In this document: positions 45,780 through 58,013 of the stretch, one piece after another | How positions within the stretch are numbered: the first letter of the stretch is position 1 | How the letters are laid out: every line of letters starts with the position of its first letter | From: Zygnema circumcarinatum | Lineage: Eukaryota > Streptophyta > Zygnematophyceae > Zygnematales > Zygnemataceae | DNA length: 64,000 nt | Assembly: GCA_037447605.1 (NCBI GenBank) | Contig: CM074811.1 | Coordinates: 114,797 to 178,796 of the forward strand | Reading direction: 5' to 3' | Position numbers and translations under genes: made by a program | The notes under the pieces: generated by a model | What the model saw: the letters and a program-made list of their open reading frames with translations, nothing else | The model's database searches: none | What the model was told of the DNA's origin: nothing

Positions 45780-48061
45780 TCAAGGCCTCTGCAACAACAT
45801 CTGCAAGAAGTCCTCGGCACCCAAGGGCTGCTGCGCCTCCCGGGGAACTGCTTTTCTTTTCTGCGGAAGCCTTTCGAGTGCAGCTGTTGTGCCCACATCG
45901 GTACTCCGCTTCAAACGCTTGGTTTCACGATCAAAAGTTTCTGTTTCCGTTGAAGTAGCAGGCACTGGTAACAGCCCCTGCAAGGTGTCCCTGGTATTCA
46001 AGGGGTGCCGCGTCTCACAGGAAGGAGATGGCCTTGCGCCCACTTGAGGACTCAGATTTCCTGCGCACTCACTGGGCGTTTCCGCAGAAGAAACAGTAGC
46101 CGCCACCTCCACTACCTTTCCATTGTCTGCATGCAATGCCAGCCTATTTTGCATCATCATTTCTGCAACTTCCTCTCCTTCTTGACGATCCGATGGCTCG
46201 AATTCTCGTGTCGGCTTGGCTGCGTCACTGAGTGACTGTTTCGCTTTCTCCTCTGCTCTTAGATATAGAGGTCTAGTGCTCAATGCAGCTTTTGTGTTCG
46301 AGGATTGAGAATTTCGGGTTAATCCTCCCTCGCCCATCACCTAAACACAGTGAATAGACAACTAATCCCAACTCAGAATACGACCAGTCATCGAGTGCAC
46401 CATTCAGTTATAGAAAGTCAGACAAAGAGCAGCGTCTGCAGAAGGGGCGACCAACAACCTCTGGCACAAGATGAGGGGCTATGTTGGCGGATGCGCCCTT
46501 CACGTGTCGACGCATCTGTGGCAACAAGCAGGAGTTCTACACTGTCAGCTGCTATTCTTCATATAGAATAGCGTCAAGTGGTTATGCCAAGGGTTAAGGC
46601 GCGAGACGTTGAGGCATGCCTGCAAAAGTAGTGTGTGCTCTCGAGCCAAGCACGCCAATAGGGTGAGGGCCAGAGGCATGAAGAATGACTGCGCAAGGAG
46701 GCTGCCCATGCACCTGATAACCCATACAGACCCACGAAGTCAGCAGCTTTCATTTGGATAGCCTGCTTCCGCTCCTTCAGGAGGACCAACACAGTGGACG
46801 GGTGTTCACCTGGCAGCTGTGCGAATTAAGTCGTTGGTCTGCCACAATGCCAGTTTCGCCCATCAGTTAGCTTGCACCTCTTGAGAATATAGATGGGGGA
46901 TCTGTGGTAAAGGAAGGATACAGGGAACAAATGCGAAGACCAGAAACAATACAAGTGAATCTTTAATGAAAAGGTTGAAAAAGCATTGCCACAATAAGAA
47001 TGTTGAGAGGACCTTCCAGCAATTAAGACGAACGGAACAACATTTGTATCATGTGTAACTGGTCACTGCCACTTATAACTTTGTGACGTATAGATCCTAA
47101 TGTCCATAATTTTTACCCCTACCCTGAATGCTCTCCAAGAAGCAACGCTTAGCCCACCACATTCCAAATTTCGGGCACACAAATCATGTGCTTACCATAC
47201 AAAGCACGGCTTAAGCGCATACACATGCAACAGACCTTTCCTAGTAGCTCTGCAGCACCGAGAAGGCGACGTAGGGCCGCTGCCAGCCCGTGCTGGGCTG
47301 TCATTCTGGAGGCGCTTTGCTGCAGTCTGGCCACAAGATGGAGAAGGCTGAGAGACCAACTTATGCTATACGCTACAAAATGACACGGCAATGGCCCAAC
47401 TTGGACTGGTCTGTATACTGGAGAGCCGAAACGTTTGCGACTGACGATCCTGAAGATGTATGTAAACTGGCAGCATGGGTACTATTATTAACAAATACCC
47501 CAAACACTGGATACTTGTGACAGATTATTGGACGGCTGCGAAGGCGTCCATGAAAAGTGAAGACATCTTCGAGGGCTCTTATGGCGCATCCATGACGACG
47601 CTGGTCAAAGTGACAGTACAAACATAGGTTCGTTATACTCACGTTGTGGCTGAAACAGTCTGTCTATCACATTTTTCTATCAGCTCCTGAAGCAGCCGAA
47701 ACTGTTCACTTATATCAGCTGCAACAATCAACTCCAAATGGCGTTTCACCTGAAAGAGTTCCTTTGAACCAGCATCAGAATTCGCCTGCAGCATCTAAAT
47801 AATATAGCTACAGGAAAATGACTTAAAAAACCACTGAGAGCGCTAAAAATTCACTCGGTATTCCAGCGAGATTGTTCACAAAGAAAAGCAACTATAGCAA
47901 AGGACCTGGCGAAGGGCTCGAAAGTATAGAGATGCTCGATGCTGACTGTGGCTCCTGTACAAAGCTCGCCTAAGCACGTCTACCTCCATCGCCAGGGAGG
48001 CTGTCGCAGCTGAAAGGAGCGCATGGCTTCCCGCTAGGGAGAAACTATCTTTATCCGCCAT
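45780..48061 (-). CDS. NEPRO-like nucleolar protein (gene model incomplete)
   Basis: The first exon (48061-47906) encodes a start and the segment DVLRRALYRSHSQHR followed by FRALRQV. This resembles the N-terminal domain of the nucleolus and neural progenitor protein NEPRO, a nucleolar protein linked to RNase MRP and rRNA processing. The second exon (47785-47643) continues with LKRH-type amphipathic helices (VKRHLELIVAADISEQ, RLLQELIEKCD). Further exons between 47642 and 46341 are likely, with candidates around 47520-47610, 47230-47350 and 46680-46790, but I could not chain them. The terminal frame from 46340 encodes about 186 hydrophilic, Ser/Glu/Lys-rich residues ending LLQRP, as expected for a nuclear tail. 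The family call rests on one short block. The gene is divergent from FZL, with 99 bp between starts. Confidence 0.45.
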
Positions 48062-48160
48062 GGGTCGAATGCAAAAAAACAGCTGTTTCATTCAAGGCGT
48101 GAACAAGAGGTCGCCGTGAAGAGAGCTCTCCTGGGAAAGGGCGGGGATTCCCGGGCGGCC
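48062..48160. promoter_or_regulatory. bidirectional promoter, NEPRO-like / FZL
   Basis: 99 bp separate the chosen start codons of two divergent genes. An in-frame ATG at 48116 upstream of the chosen FZL start would shorten this to 54 bp. The spacing implies overlapping control regions. Confidence 0.45.
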
Positions 48161-51100
48161 ATGGCTGCCATTGTGACGTCTCCTCTGCAGGCGGGCCTGT
48201 GCGCTGTGCGCTCTCGTGTGGCACCCTTTCTAGACAAGCCGTTTGCACTTTCTTTGCCTCTCAGAGGAGGCTCCGATGGCTGCAGTCCATGGCAGGTGCC
48301 TCCTAATCGCAGAGCAGCAAACTATAGGAGGCGAAATGGAGCAGCAGCGAGTAGCTCCCTTGCAGAAGATGCGGGACTACTGCCTTCTGTGGCTGCGACC
48401 CTTCAAAGCACTCCCAAGCTCACTGGCATTGGCACATTCAGGGCAGGGCAGAAGCGATCCGAGGTGAGAGTACCAGCTCTTCTCCTGAAGGTGGTGAGTT
48501 CTGAGATACTGGAGAGAGGAGAAGGCGAGGTTGAGCTAAGCGCTTTGGTGGACGCAGCGGTAGCTGGGGGGGCCACCATGGTGGTGTTGGAGGCTAGCAA
48601 GCAGGATGCAGGAGGCGCTCAGTTGTTTGAGGCTGCTTGCGCTCTCAAGGTGTTGCTGCGAGGTCGGGCTCAGCTATTGGTGGCAGAACGAGCTGATATT
48701 GCAGCTGCTGCTGGGGCAGACGGTGTTTTATTATCTGATCAAGGTACACATGCCCCGCTTGCTTTTTTTAAGGAAATTGCCGCTAAATGATAAGCATTCG
48801 AGTTTGGTCAAGTAGGTTGTGTTATAATATACAGCTTGGAGGTTTTGACGCAATACTAAGGTGTCATCTGTCTTCGTATTTCCCTGTCTTTGAAGGCTTT
48901 AAAAGTGGAAATTCTGGCCATAATTGTGCAATGCAGGGCTGCCGGCAGTAGTCGCTCGAAGAATGATGGAAAATGTCGCTGCCGCCGAGGCCTCAGTTCT
49001 TCCATTAATTGCAAAAAGGGTGAAGTCTTCAGATGCAGCCGTAGCAGCTACGGCTGCTGAAGGAGCAGACTTGCTCATACTGGAGTCGCAATGGAATGAT
49101 TCAGACAATCTGCATGAGCGAGTTACCATTCCCATCATTTGTGAGGCTGCAGCTCCAATGCTTGAACCCACTGAAGCTGTTACTGAAATAGGGCTTCGCC
49201 CTGGTTGTTGCGGTCTTGCACTCCAAGCCAATGAAGCAAAGGAGCGATTGGCGTCCTTCAATGGAGATGCACGGAGATATGCCGAAGCTGTAGTGACTGC
49301 CATCCAAATGGCTATGGAAGCTCAGAGAGGAGAAACAAGAAGCACAGAGACTGAGTCTTTAGGTAGACTGGGGAGGGGAGTGTCTGTGCCTCAGAGAGAG
49401 GTGCCGAACAGGCGGGTGCTAGAAAAAGAGGCACAGCAACTGGTAGAGGAGGAGCGAACACTCCTCAGAAGCTTCTTGCATATGTTTCAGGAGGCGACTC
49501 CTCAGGCAGGGCCTCTTTTTCTTCTAAATTTCCCCCATCCGCAGGGTCAATGTCGATAGATGATATGTTGACTTGTTCATAGTTTTGTTTTGTATTATCT
49601 GGATGTGAATGTGGAAGTATAGAGCAAGATGTCGCTTGGTGAGAATATGCTTGGCTTGTTCGAGCTTCAGTCAAAAACTTGATTGAGATTTGACGCGTAT
49701 TTTTGTGACAAAAGATTAGAAAATTTTCTAACGCAAGAAAAAATCTTAGCAAATATCCAGGGGTATATCTGAGCAGATGGCAGAGATCACGCTTCTGGAA
49801 GATGCCTTGGCGAGGCTGGACGACCTCTTCCTCGCAGTCATTGTGGTGCGCTTGCCTTTCCCTTGAGCCCCTTCATGGCAACCCTCATCATGCATACAAA
49901 CCAGTCCTTGTGTGAACAGATAATTCCAGACACGTACTTGTGTGCTTCTCAAGCAAGTTGAATTCCGCACACTTAGGTTCCTTTATTAATCTGCAGGGCG
50001 AGTTCAACTCGGGCAAGTCATCCGTTGTGAACGCTCTCCTTGGAAAGCGCTTTCTGAAGGAAGGCGTTGTGCCGACCACCAACGAGATCACGTTGCTGCG
50101 GCACAGCGACGACCGCGGCCACGAGGACCTCACTGAGCGCCATCCCGATGGCCACATTGTTCGCTTCCTCCCGGCTGACCTTCTCAAGCAGGTCAACCTT
50201 GCTACCACCAGCCTCCCCTCCTGTATCTTTAAAGACAATGCAATAGTCCACCTATTTCTATGCGGAGTTTGCCCCTCCCTGCTCATGTACAGGCCTGACA
50301 GCTGTTATGGATATGGCAGATGAACCTTGTGGACACGCCAGGCACCAATGTGATCTTGGAACGCCAACAGAGGCTGACGGAGGAGTTTGTTCCTCGTGCG
50401 GACCTTGTGGTCTTTGTGTTGTCGGCTGATCGGCCCCTTACAGAATCAGAGGTTTGTAGTTGCTTCCTCTTCCAGGGGCTGTCTTGAGTGAAGACTCCGT
50501 GCTCGCAGCAAGGTTATTTCCTTCCAGATGGTAATACGTGTTCTCGCTTGCTGCTGTATGAGGATTGCAAGATGACCGCAGCACAGAAAGATATTCTACG
50601 CTTGATCCTGATTCCCTGTTTTTTTCTGTTGCATGTGGGTAGCGAACGGTTAAAGCTTAACACCTTTGCTTTGGAGGGGGCTCGGTGTGCAGGTATCTTT
50701 TCTCCGTTACATCAGAGAATGGGGCAAGAAGGTGGTTTTCGTCCTCAACAAGTCCGATGTCCTCTTGGAGACATCAGAGGTGCATTCAGACAGACTGCAA
50801 GCCTGCACGAGTTGCGATTTTTTTGTTTTATTTTTCGACACTTGCTTTTAGATTTTACTTTTAGGTTGTAGGGAGCAGTCGTGACTGGAGACGCCTATCG
50901 TGGGAATCCGCAGGTAGAGGAGGTCCTTCAGTTCGTGGCCGACAATGTGCAGCGCCTGCTCGGAGTGGACCGCGTGCAGTGCTTTCCGGTCTCTGCCCGC
51001 TTTGCAATTCGTGCCAAATTGGCAGCTCAGGTGGAAGGATTCGGAGGAAATAGCACTATCGACCTTGACCTCTTGGCTCAAGACCAGAGCTGGCAGGTAA

Positions 51101-52910
51101 GGTCTTTTTGTTTCCTAGCAGCTCATGGTTGAGAAAATCGCCTAAGGAAATAGGGCTCCCTTTTGCTTTCCTGTGCTGTCTACAACTTAACGACTCAACA
51201 CAAGTGTTCAAGTCTCAGCTGGGCTGCATTTTGCGAGATGCAGATGAGCGGGTTCAAAGAGCTGGAGCAGTTTATATTCAGCTTTTTGGAGGGAAGCTCC
51301 GACGCCGGTGCAGAGCGGTTCCGGTTGAAGCTGGACACGCCATTGGGGGTTGCCGCTGCATTGCTGGCAGCGGCTGAGCGGCAGTTGGCAGGGGAGGCGC
51401 AGCAGAATGCAAACGACAGAAAAAGTTTGCAGAACTTGGAGGAGCAGAGCGCAGTGCTGCGCAGCAACTTGGAGTTGGAGGCTATGCGCATGCACCAACG
51501 AGTCTCTTCCTTGGTACTAAACTTCCCCATTCTCTTGGCTCTAATCTGACGTATCGCCAAGCGTTATGTGAATGGATAACTACTTCGTTGGCCTTGTGTC
51601 CCTGAGTTCTTATTGTGGAAAGGAACTGTAGTGAGTCTGTGAAATGTGAGGGTTGGAGCAGGTTGAATCCGCTTGTCGACGAGCAGAGCAAGTTGTGGAT
51701 GCCACTCTCCGTTTGGGCAATGTGAACGCTCTCGGGCAGTACCTCGTTACTCCGGATGTCAGCCGCAAGGCAGGGTCCCTCCCGGTGGGCCGACGCTTTG
51801 AAGCGGATGTTGTGGGCTCCGCCATGGCAGACCTCAGAGTGCGTTCGTGGCCCCATACCTGCACCCTGCTGTGCTCGTAGTGCTTCTCGCCTTCCTTTCT
51901 AAAGGCGGCCAATTATTAAATAGACCTGATTCTGTGTTCCACCGCTAAAGTAGCTGTGCTGATCATCTCCATTCTGCATTTGTCTTTCTATGCCGTTGAA
52001 TGTTCAGCTGTGTTTCTTTGCGGCTGATATTCCATCTGTGAGGGAAAATGCAGAGAATTATGTATGAACATCGAGCATCGCTGTCTTCTACATGCACACA
52101 GCATCTCCAAGTGCAATGCGAGTTCGCAGCAACCCGATGGCCACAGCTGGCAGGCAATTGTGCTGTCGACGTGGCAGAGCTGCGGGAGGCAGACGGTGAC
52201 CGTGAAGGCAGTGTGGAGGTGCTCGAGGGCTTCGACACGCAGGCAGCGGCACTCCTCCTGGATGAAGAGCTGCGCCAAGCAGTATGTCATAGAGCATTCC
52301 TCTCACATTCCTGGAGAATGGTGTCTGCTGAATCATGTTTGTTAAGCGTTACTATTTTGGCAACTATGCTTCCTCGAAAGGGTAGTGGGTCTGATGGGAT
52401 CAGGAAATGGCTGGGCTGTATGCAGGTGGCTGGCACATTCACCAGCTTTGGAGCAGCGGGAGTATCCGCTTCAGTTCTTACATCCGTCCTGCCCAGCACA
52501 GTAGAAGATCTGCTGGCTTTGGCCCTCTGTACTGCTGGAGGGTGAGCTCCCTTCATCCTTGAACATCCGTTTTTCTGTAACTCGCACGTACACTTAGGGG
52601 CTGAGATTAACCGCAGAATAACGTTTGCAGGTATGCCCAGGTGCTCCAGCTCCCCTCAAGGCGAGAGGAAGTGAAGGCAAAGGTTCGCAAGGCTTCTGAG
52701 GGCCTTAAGGCGCGGCTGATTAGGAGCATGGAGGCGGAGCTTCAGGACTGCGTGGCGGCTGCAGACGCTGCCCTCTCCCTGGCCCTCGCGCCGTACCGAG
52801 AGGCCGTTGCAGGCGAGACCGTGAGGGTGGCAGAGCTGCAGGCTCGGGCTGAAAGGTTGAGCTTGCAGCTGCGGACATTGCGCCAGCAAGTGCAGAACTT
52901 GGGCTGCTAG
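48161..52910 (+). CDS. FZL: FZL, chloroplast dynamin-like GTPase with thiamine-phosphate-synthase-like domain
   Basis: Twelve exons, about 947 residues (Arabidopsis FZL 912): 48161-48743, 48937-49505, 49777-49845, 49997-50191, 50320-50451, 50693-50779, 50914-51096, 51244-51513, 51659-51838, 52102-52281, 52426-52541, 52631-52910. FZL remodels thylakoid and envelope membranes. After a Ser/Arg-rich transit region comes a TIM-barrel part resembling ThiE (FEAACALKVLLRGRAQLLVAE, GADGVLLSDQG, EGADLLILES). The GTPase follows: G1 GEFNSGKSSVVNALLGKRF, G2 VVPTTNEIT, G3 VDTPGTNV, G4 LNKSDV, with the family blocks QRLTEEFVPRADLVVFVLSADRPLTESE. The stalk ends in two hydrophobic stretches around FGAAGVSASVLTSVLPSTVEDLLALALCTAGG for membrane insertion and a C-terminal coiled coil. 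The intron after 49505 appears to use a GC donor. The start at 48161 was preferred by context. Confidence 0.96.
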
Positions 52911-53543
52911 AGCCACTCGTTTGATTGCTACTGAATTCTCCTGTATTTGTTTGCCTCAGGCTGGGCTTGCCTTTTCAATATTGTCATTTTTGTTTTGGAT
53001 CATGTAAAATCTTCCTCAAAGATGTCCTTACATTTTTTTCTCATAATACTGTATATTTCTATTGCTCAAACGAGCTAGTTTGCCGTCAGTAGGGCGTGTC
53101 AGACTTAACAAAAGGTTACGAATATCGAGTTTTTAGTATCACGAGAATTTTTGAAGTCTGACACGCCCGAGTGTCAAGAAGCTTCTGGTGATCCTCTAAC
53201 GGGAGAACATTCCTGCTTTCCGCCTCTCCTCATCCAGCCATCCCACGAGCCGAAAGCGACTCTCCGTACATATGTACGAATTAGACCCGGCACTGTACGG
53301 AATGTACGAATGTACCACATGTACGAACAGTACGGACTTAGGCCCGCTTACAGTTCTAAAAGTCCGAGTTTTAAAACGAAATATAAACGAGTCGCACGTG
53401 CGACCCTCCATAATGGAAAGCTTTTTTTGAACTTTTGAACACGGCTCCGCCCGCCACGCGGCGCACGCTCGCGCATCCCTCATAGCAGCTGCGCTCTCCG
53501 CCCGCCACGTGGCCGGCAGGGGCGCCCTGCCCCCCTCGCGGCC
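52911..53543. other. intergenic between FZL and NFD5
   Basis: It holds the FZL 3' flank, a perfect 15-bp inverted repeat at 53092-53168, a GTACG-rich tract at about 53260-53335 like those in the repeats at 28.7 and 34 kb, and a GC-rich stretch before NFD5 with a CACGTG at about 53504. No further gene is seen. Confidence 0.55.
53092..53168. repeat. 77-bp perfect-stem inverted repeat
   Basis: GGGCGTGTCAGACTT at 53092-53106 is exactly complementary to AAGTCTGACACGCCC at 53154-53168, with a 47-base AT-rich spacer. This could be a tiny MITE relic or a transcribed hairpin in the FZL 3' region. No target duplication is evident. Confidence 0.6.
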
Positions 53544-56500
53544 ATGGCTGCCCCCGCAGGTCCGTGGAATGCTGCGCTCTCTCCCCGGCCAGGCGACGGG
53601 GCATGGAAGCCTGCAGACCCGCGGCACTCGCCCCCTGTCGTCGGCGGGTCCGCGAGGCACAGGGGGGTTGGAGCGTCTCCTTGGACGTGCGCCCTTCATG
53701 GAGGCCGGTCAGAAGCCTTAGGGATTTCAGCAAAGGCCGGCCAGGGAGGAGGAGCAGGGATGACCGAGGGAGGGGAGGGTGAAAGCAGTTCACTGAGACG
53801 CATGGCGCTGGTGGCCACATTGGCGGAGGATGCGGCGGCAACGGAGCTCCTGGAAGCGGCTGAGGCAGCATTAGGGCGGTCTCGGAGAGGGAGAGGGGAA
53901 GGATTCCAGGAGTCCTGGGATGTGCAGATTGAGCTTTCAGCATCGCTCCTGCAAAGGGCAGTGGCGGTACCCAGTGCCGAGGAGGTTCTTGAGATACTTG
54001 AGAATGCAGACGCAGGAAGGAGCGGGAAAATTGGCAGGCAGCAGTGTGCACAGCTGATTGAGGCGGCCGCAGCTGTAGGGAATTCACAGCTGGCGCTTTC
54101 CATCATTGATGCCATGCGCGGAGCTGGAATGCAGCCTCGGAAAGATGTTCCACGCGGTATTTGCATGTGTGCTGCATCTCTGGGAAGGAGCTGCTAGCAT
54201 GATGCGCTCAATTGACATTGAATTTAGGGTTTCAAGCACTTTGGCATGTGCAACGTGCTGGCAATTTATACTCTGTATCTTGCGGAAATGTTTTGGTCGT
54301 TGTATAGAAAACCAACGTTTCACAAATCATCTGCAAGACTGAGATCATTCCTGAATTACAGTTTAACTCACTTTGTTCATGTCTGTTCTCTGAGGGTTGC
54401 TGGCAGTTGGAGTACCAGATAGGCAGCTGAATTGGGCGCCGGTCGATGTAAGCAGCTATGCAGCGTTAGTGCGCGGTTTCGCAGCAGCTCTGCGTGTGCA
54501 GGATGCAGTGGAGGCGGTTCAAAGCGTGAGGCGCTGCGGCCTTCCTGCAGGAGATGAGGTGCGAATTCCTATCGATAGCTGACCGCCCAGCTTTGCTCGG
54601 CAGGTCATGGATGGCGGGCAAATTTCAAAATCTGGCAGTAATGTATGCGGTGTTAGTGCATGCATTGTAGATCCTGCCAATGCGAAAGTCGAGTGCGCAC
54701 GATAGCCTCTGTGACCTTCACAAATTTGGTGACATTACATTAAACTTTTATGGACGAGCCTCCTGAGTAAACCTGCTCTTGTTACATGGACGGATGAGCA
54801 CTTGAAGGTCATACATTTTTTTCTTGGCCGAGATAGTATGGAAATGCAGGAGGCGAATGTCTGCCTGTATAGACAAGGCTCGAAGACGAGGGCGGTGCAG
54901 ATGCTGATAGGCAACCAATGGTATAGTGGTAGAAGAGGAAGGAAGTGGGGTGGCCAGAGGTGCTGTTTACATAGGACGAAAAAGACCGTTGACAGCTAAT
55001 TGTGAGAACCTTTGTTAGTTTAACACCCTTTCGAGCACTGAATACAATCTAGCCGAACCTAAGGAGTTAGAAAGTTAAAAAAAAAAAAAAAAAACCCCCG
55101 AGCAACTTCAAGTAGCTTCATTGCGTACATGAACGATTATGTAGTCCTTTCGTGGCAAAGGGGGGTTTTGGCATGGACAAGGCGAATGAAGTAACCTTTT
55201 GATTGAAGCCTGAAGCAAATTATTGGAAGTTTCCAAGCAGAAGAGGTAGCCCATCCGAAAGGAGTATTTTCGTTTGGCAACATGCTTGCATGTCTTGTTC
55301 CTAAATTGATGTCTGATCTCAAGTTCATGCGATGGATACATCCTGATTGGCAGGTGGGATTGCCTCGGTGTTGCAGGTACCCTTTGGGAAGCCTGTTAAC
55401 TGTCCTACCTGCCAGAAGCCGGTGGCGGTGGTGCAGCCACAGCATGGCTGTCAGGTAGGCATTCTGATGGAAGGAAACCGCAACAACTAAGTGTTTTTTT
55501 GGCTGGAAATGAAAAGTATTCTAATGGAAAGCCGTGGGATGGAGCATGCAGCTGGTGGCCTGCTCCTGCTGCCGGTATCAGTATGAGCTTATGTCTGGGG
55601 ATGTTGTCAGCTGCGAGTCAGAGGCATTGACGTAAGTTGTTGTGTTCCCATGTACATGAAGGGTATGGACTGAGGTCGCTAGAGATGCCTTTCTGCTTCT
55701 GGGAGCTGGCAAAGTTGGAGGTCCTGGAGGAGTAGCATGTTTCACTCACTTTCGCTTAGCTGCTTCGGGTGTTGCAGGGGCGAGCTGTCAGCTCTGCAAC
55801 GAGGTTTGAGATTGCTGAGGCTGGGGAGACGACCCACTCCGGCTGCGGTGCATTCGATGGTGGTACGACTTGTCTGAACTTAACAGAAACAGCAGTGTTT
55901 TTCCACCCATGCAGAAGGTCATATAATCGCTATCAAATACTTTGACAGCCAGAGTTGAGTTTTCATTCTATTTCTGTCCCGTTTTGAAATCCTCAGGTAA
56001 AGGCGCCGGATGGTGTAGCTCGGACCCATCGCTTTGCAACAGAGACTGCTGACATTCCTGCACAGCCCGGGGAACGTGTATCTGTGGCATCTGCGGCGCC
56101 TGAGTCGGCCAAACGCAGGACTGCTTTGGGCTTGTTTACAGCCACCACACGTGTGCCTGGATGGCAATCAGGGGAGCCCATGGCACTCACAAACCATGCA
56201 ACCTGCAAGGTGTCGCCGCTGTTGAGAGCCCCTCCTAAGGAGGGCACTGCAGCGGCCATGGGTGCATCTTGGCTGCTGCCAACAGCTCTTCTCCTAGCAA
56301 GCAGTGATGCAGCAGTCGGCTTCATCGACCCAGCACTGCCCCCACTGCTGGCTGCGGGGGCTGTCTCAGCTGTGGCTTTGGGTGGTGCGGCCAACCGTTT
56401 AGTGCTGCCTCGTCTCAACCAGGTAGACAAGAACCCCTGGCAATGCTGCTCGTTCTGCTCTTTTATGTGGCGTCTGAAGCAGATGGGGCTTACTTCACTG

Positions 56501-57598
56501 CTGCATGGTTGTTACGATGAATCCAGTTGCCCCAGCGCAGTGCGGATGCTGTTGCAGCTCGGCAAGAGCTGCTGGAGCAGCACGAGAAGGTCGAACAGCG
56601 CCTTCAGCAGCTTAGCCTTGCAGCAGCTGATGAGGTAGGCACTCCGGGGGCAAAAGGGAGTTAGCTTCATGTGTTGACCGGGAACTGCAAAGGTATTCAG
56701 CGCCTTCTTTTCACTGGAGCAATATTCATGCAGGTGCGAATGCTAGCCCGCATGTGGCAGCTCCAGAATAAGATGGAGGCGGTGGGAGATCCAGCAACAT
56801 ACAGGTACAGCATTGTAGGAAGTCGGAAATGACTTCAATGCTCGTAGGGAAGCAATTTAGGAGCCGGAAATGTCTCATCATGGATCCTTTAGGAACTTGC
56901 TCATCTATTTAAGAGGGGTGTGGGTGGACAGCACTCGACTGGAGAGAGTGCAGCTCGCACGGGAGGGTTTGGATGAGCGATTAACAGCCCGCCTTAGTCT
57001 TATCGACAGTTACGCAAAGGTATGCTCTAATGCGCCATCTCCGTCATCATGCCTCCCCTTTCATATTTTGTCAAATTCTTACGGTGGCGGGGGCTTGTCT
57101 GCAGATAGCGTCGATGATCGAGATTGAAGTCGAAATGGGAACTGACCTGCTCGCGGCGGAGGCGGCTGGCGCTGCGGTACGCTTCTCCCCATGGCCAGTA
57201 GGGAGGGGGCGCTGCTGCTTCCGTCTGTGGCCCCCTTATCTCTCTGTCTCTTTTTCTGCTCCTCCCCTCACTCTCTCTCTCACTCTCGCACCTCTCGCAC
57301 CATCAAGGGCGGGGCGGCCTTCTGAAGGGGCGTAGGCGTGTGCGAGGGGGTGTGCAGGCAAACATTGCGGAGCAGATCAACCGGCTGGAGGAGGTAGACG
57401 AGTTGCAAAAGGTAGCCGCAATGAGCATAGGGTTGTCACTTGAGCGTGCCCTTTCCTCCAAGGTGAAGAAACGCCGGCATATGCCGTATCTAAGTATTTC
57501 CTGTGCATTGGATGCAGGAATGGAAAATCAATGCAGAAGCGAACGATGAGGTGGAGCGCCTGCTGCGAAGCGCTCCTGCCCTTCCCGATCCTTTGTAA
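53544..57598 (+). CDS. NFD5: NFD5-like pentatricopeptide-related organellar protein
   Basis: Twelve exons, about 635 residues: 53544-54156, 54407-54558, 55377-55454, 55552-55631, 55778-55862, 55997-56422, 56527-56634, 56734-56804, 56932-57019, 57105-57176, 57358-57411, 57518-57598. It matches Arabidopsis NUCLEAR FUSION DEFECTIVE 5 (At1g19520), an organelle-related protein with PPR-like helices needed for nuclear fusion in gametogenesis. Parts in order: basic/Ser-rich leader; PPR-like region (LLQRAVAVPSAEEVLEILENA, GRQQCAQLIEAAAAVGN, VSSYAALVRGFAAAL); a zinc ribbon with CPTC and CSCC (VPFGKPVNCPTC, LVACSCCRYQYEL); VARTHRFATETADIPAQPGE; a hydrophobic stretch FIDPALPPLLAAGAVSAVAL; and coiled-coil helices with LARMWQLQNKMEAVGDPA, LSLIDSYAK, SMIEIEVEMGTDLLAAEA, INAEANDEVERLL. 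Every junction phase agrees. Confidence 0.94.
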
Positions 57599-58013
57599 AA
57601 GTTTTCTTACCTTTTAGTGTGCATCTTGGCTCACAATCGGCAGTAAAAATCGTGAGAAAGGAATCGTTATGGTGTGGATGTCGGGTGGTGTGGATGTCGG
57701 GTGGTGCGGATGTCGGGGTTTTTTTTTTTTTTCATGTAGTCTCCATTCATTGCGGAAATTTATAGTCCTATTGTTTTGCTACGGCGCAATGAGCAGTGGT
57801 GACGACTGCTTGGAGGCATCTTTAAGGGGGGACGGAAGGCATCTGCGAATTCCAAGCACAAGAGAGTTTTTGATAGAACAAGTAACAGGATTACGCTTAA
57901 CAGGAAAACGCCGTTTGCAGCAAACTGCTTCAAGAACTCTCTCACGCCCTCCTTCCTCACGCAATGGTAGAGCTCTTATTCAAACTAAAACACGTTCGTC
58001 AGTACAGACCCTA
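57599..58013. other. convergent intergenic with 16-bp tandem repeat
   Basis: This lies between the stops of NFD5 and SEC20. At 57671-57717 there are three copies of a 16-base unit (GTGGATGTCGGGTGGT), followed by a 13-base T run. Otherwise it is only 3' flanking sequence. Confidence 0.55.

Noticed and set aside
54905-54970. tRNA-like motif (GGTATAGTGGTAGAAG)
   Set aside because: An A-box-like string is visible, but no matching acceptor stem, anticodon arm or T-loop could be paired around it; it lies in the NFD5 intron after 54558.
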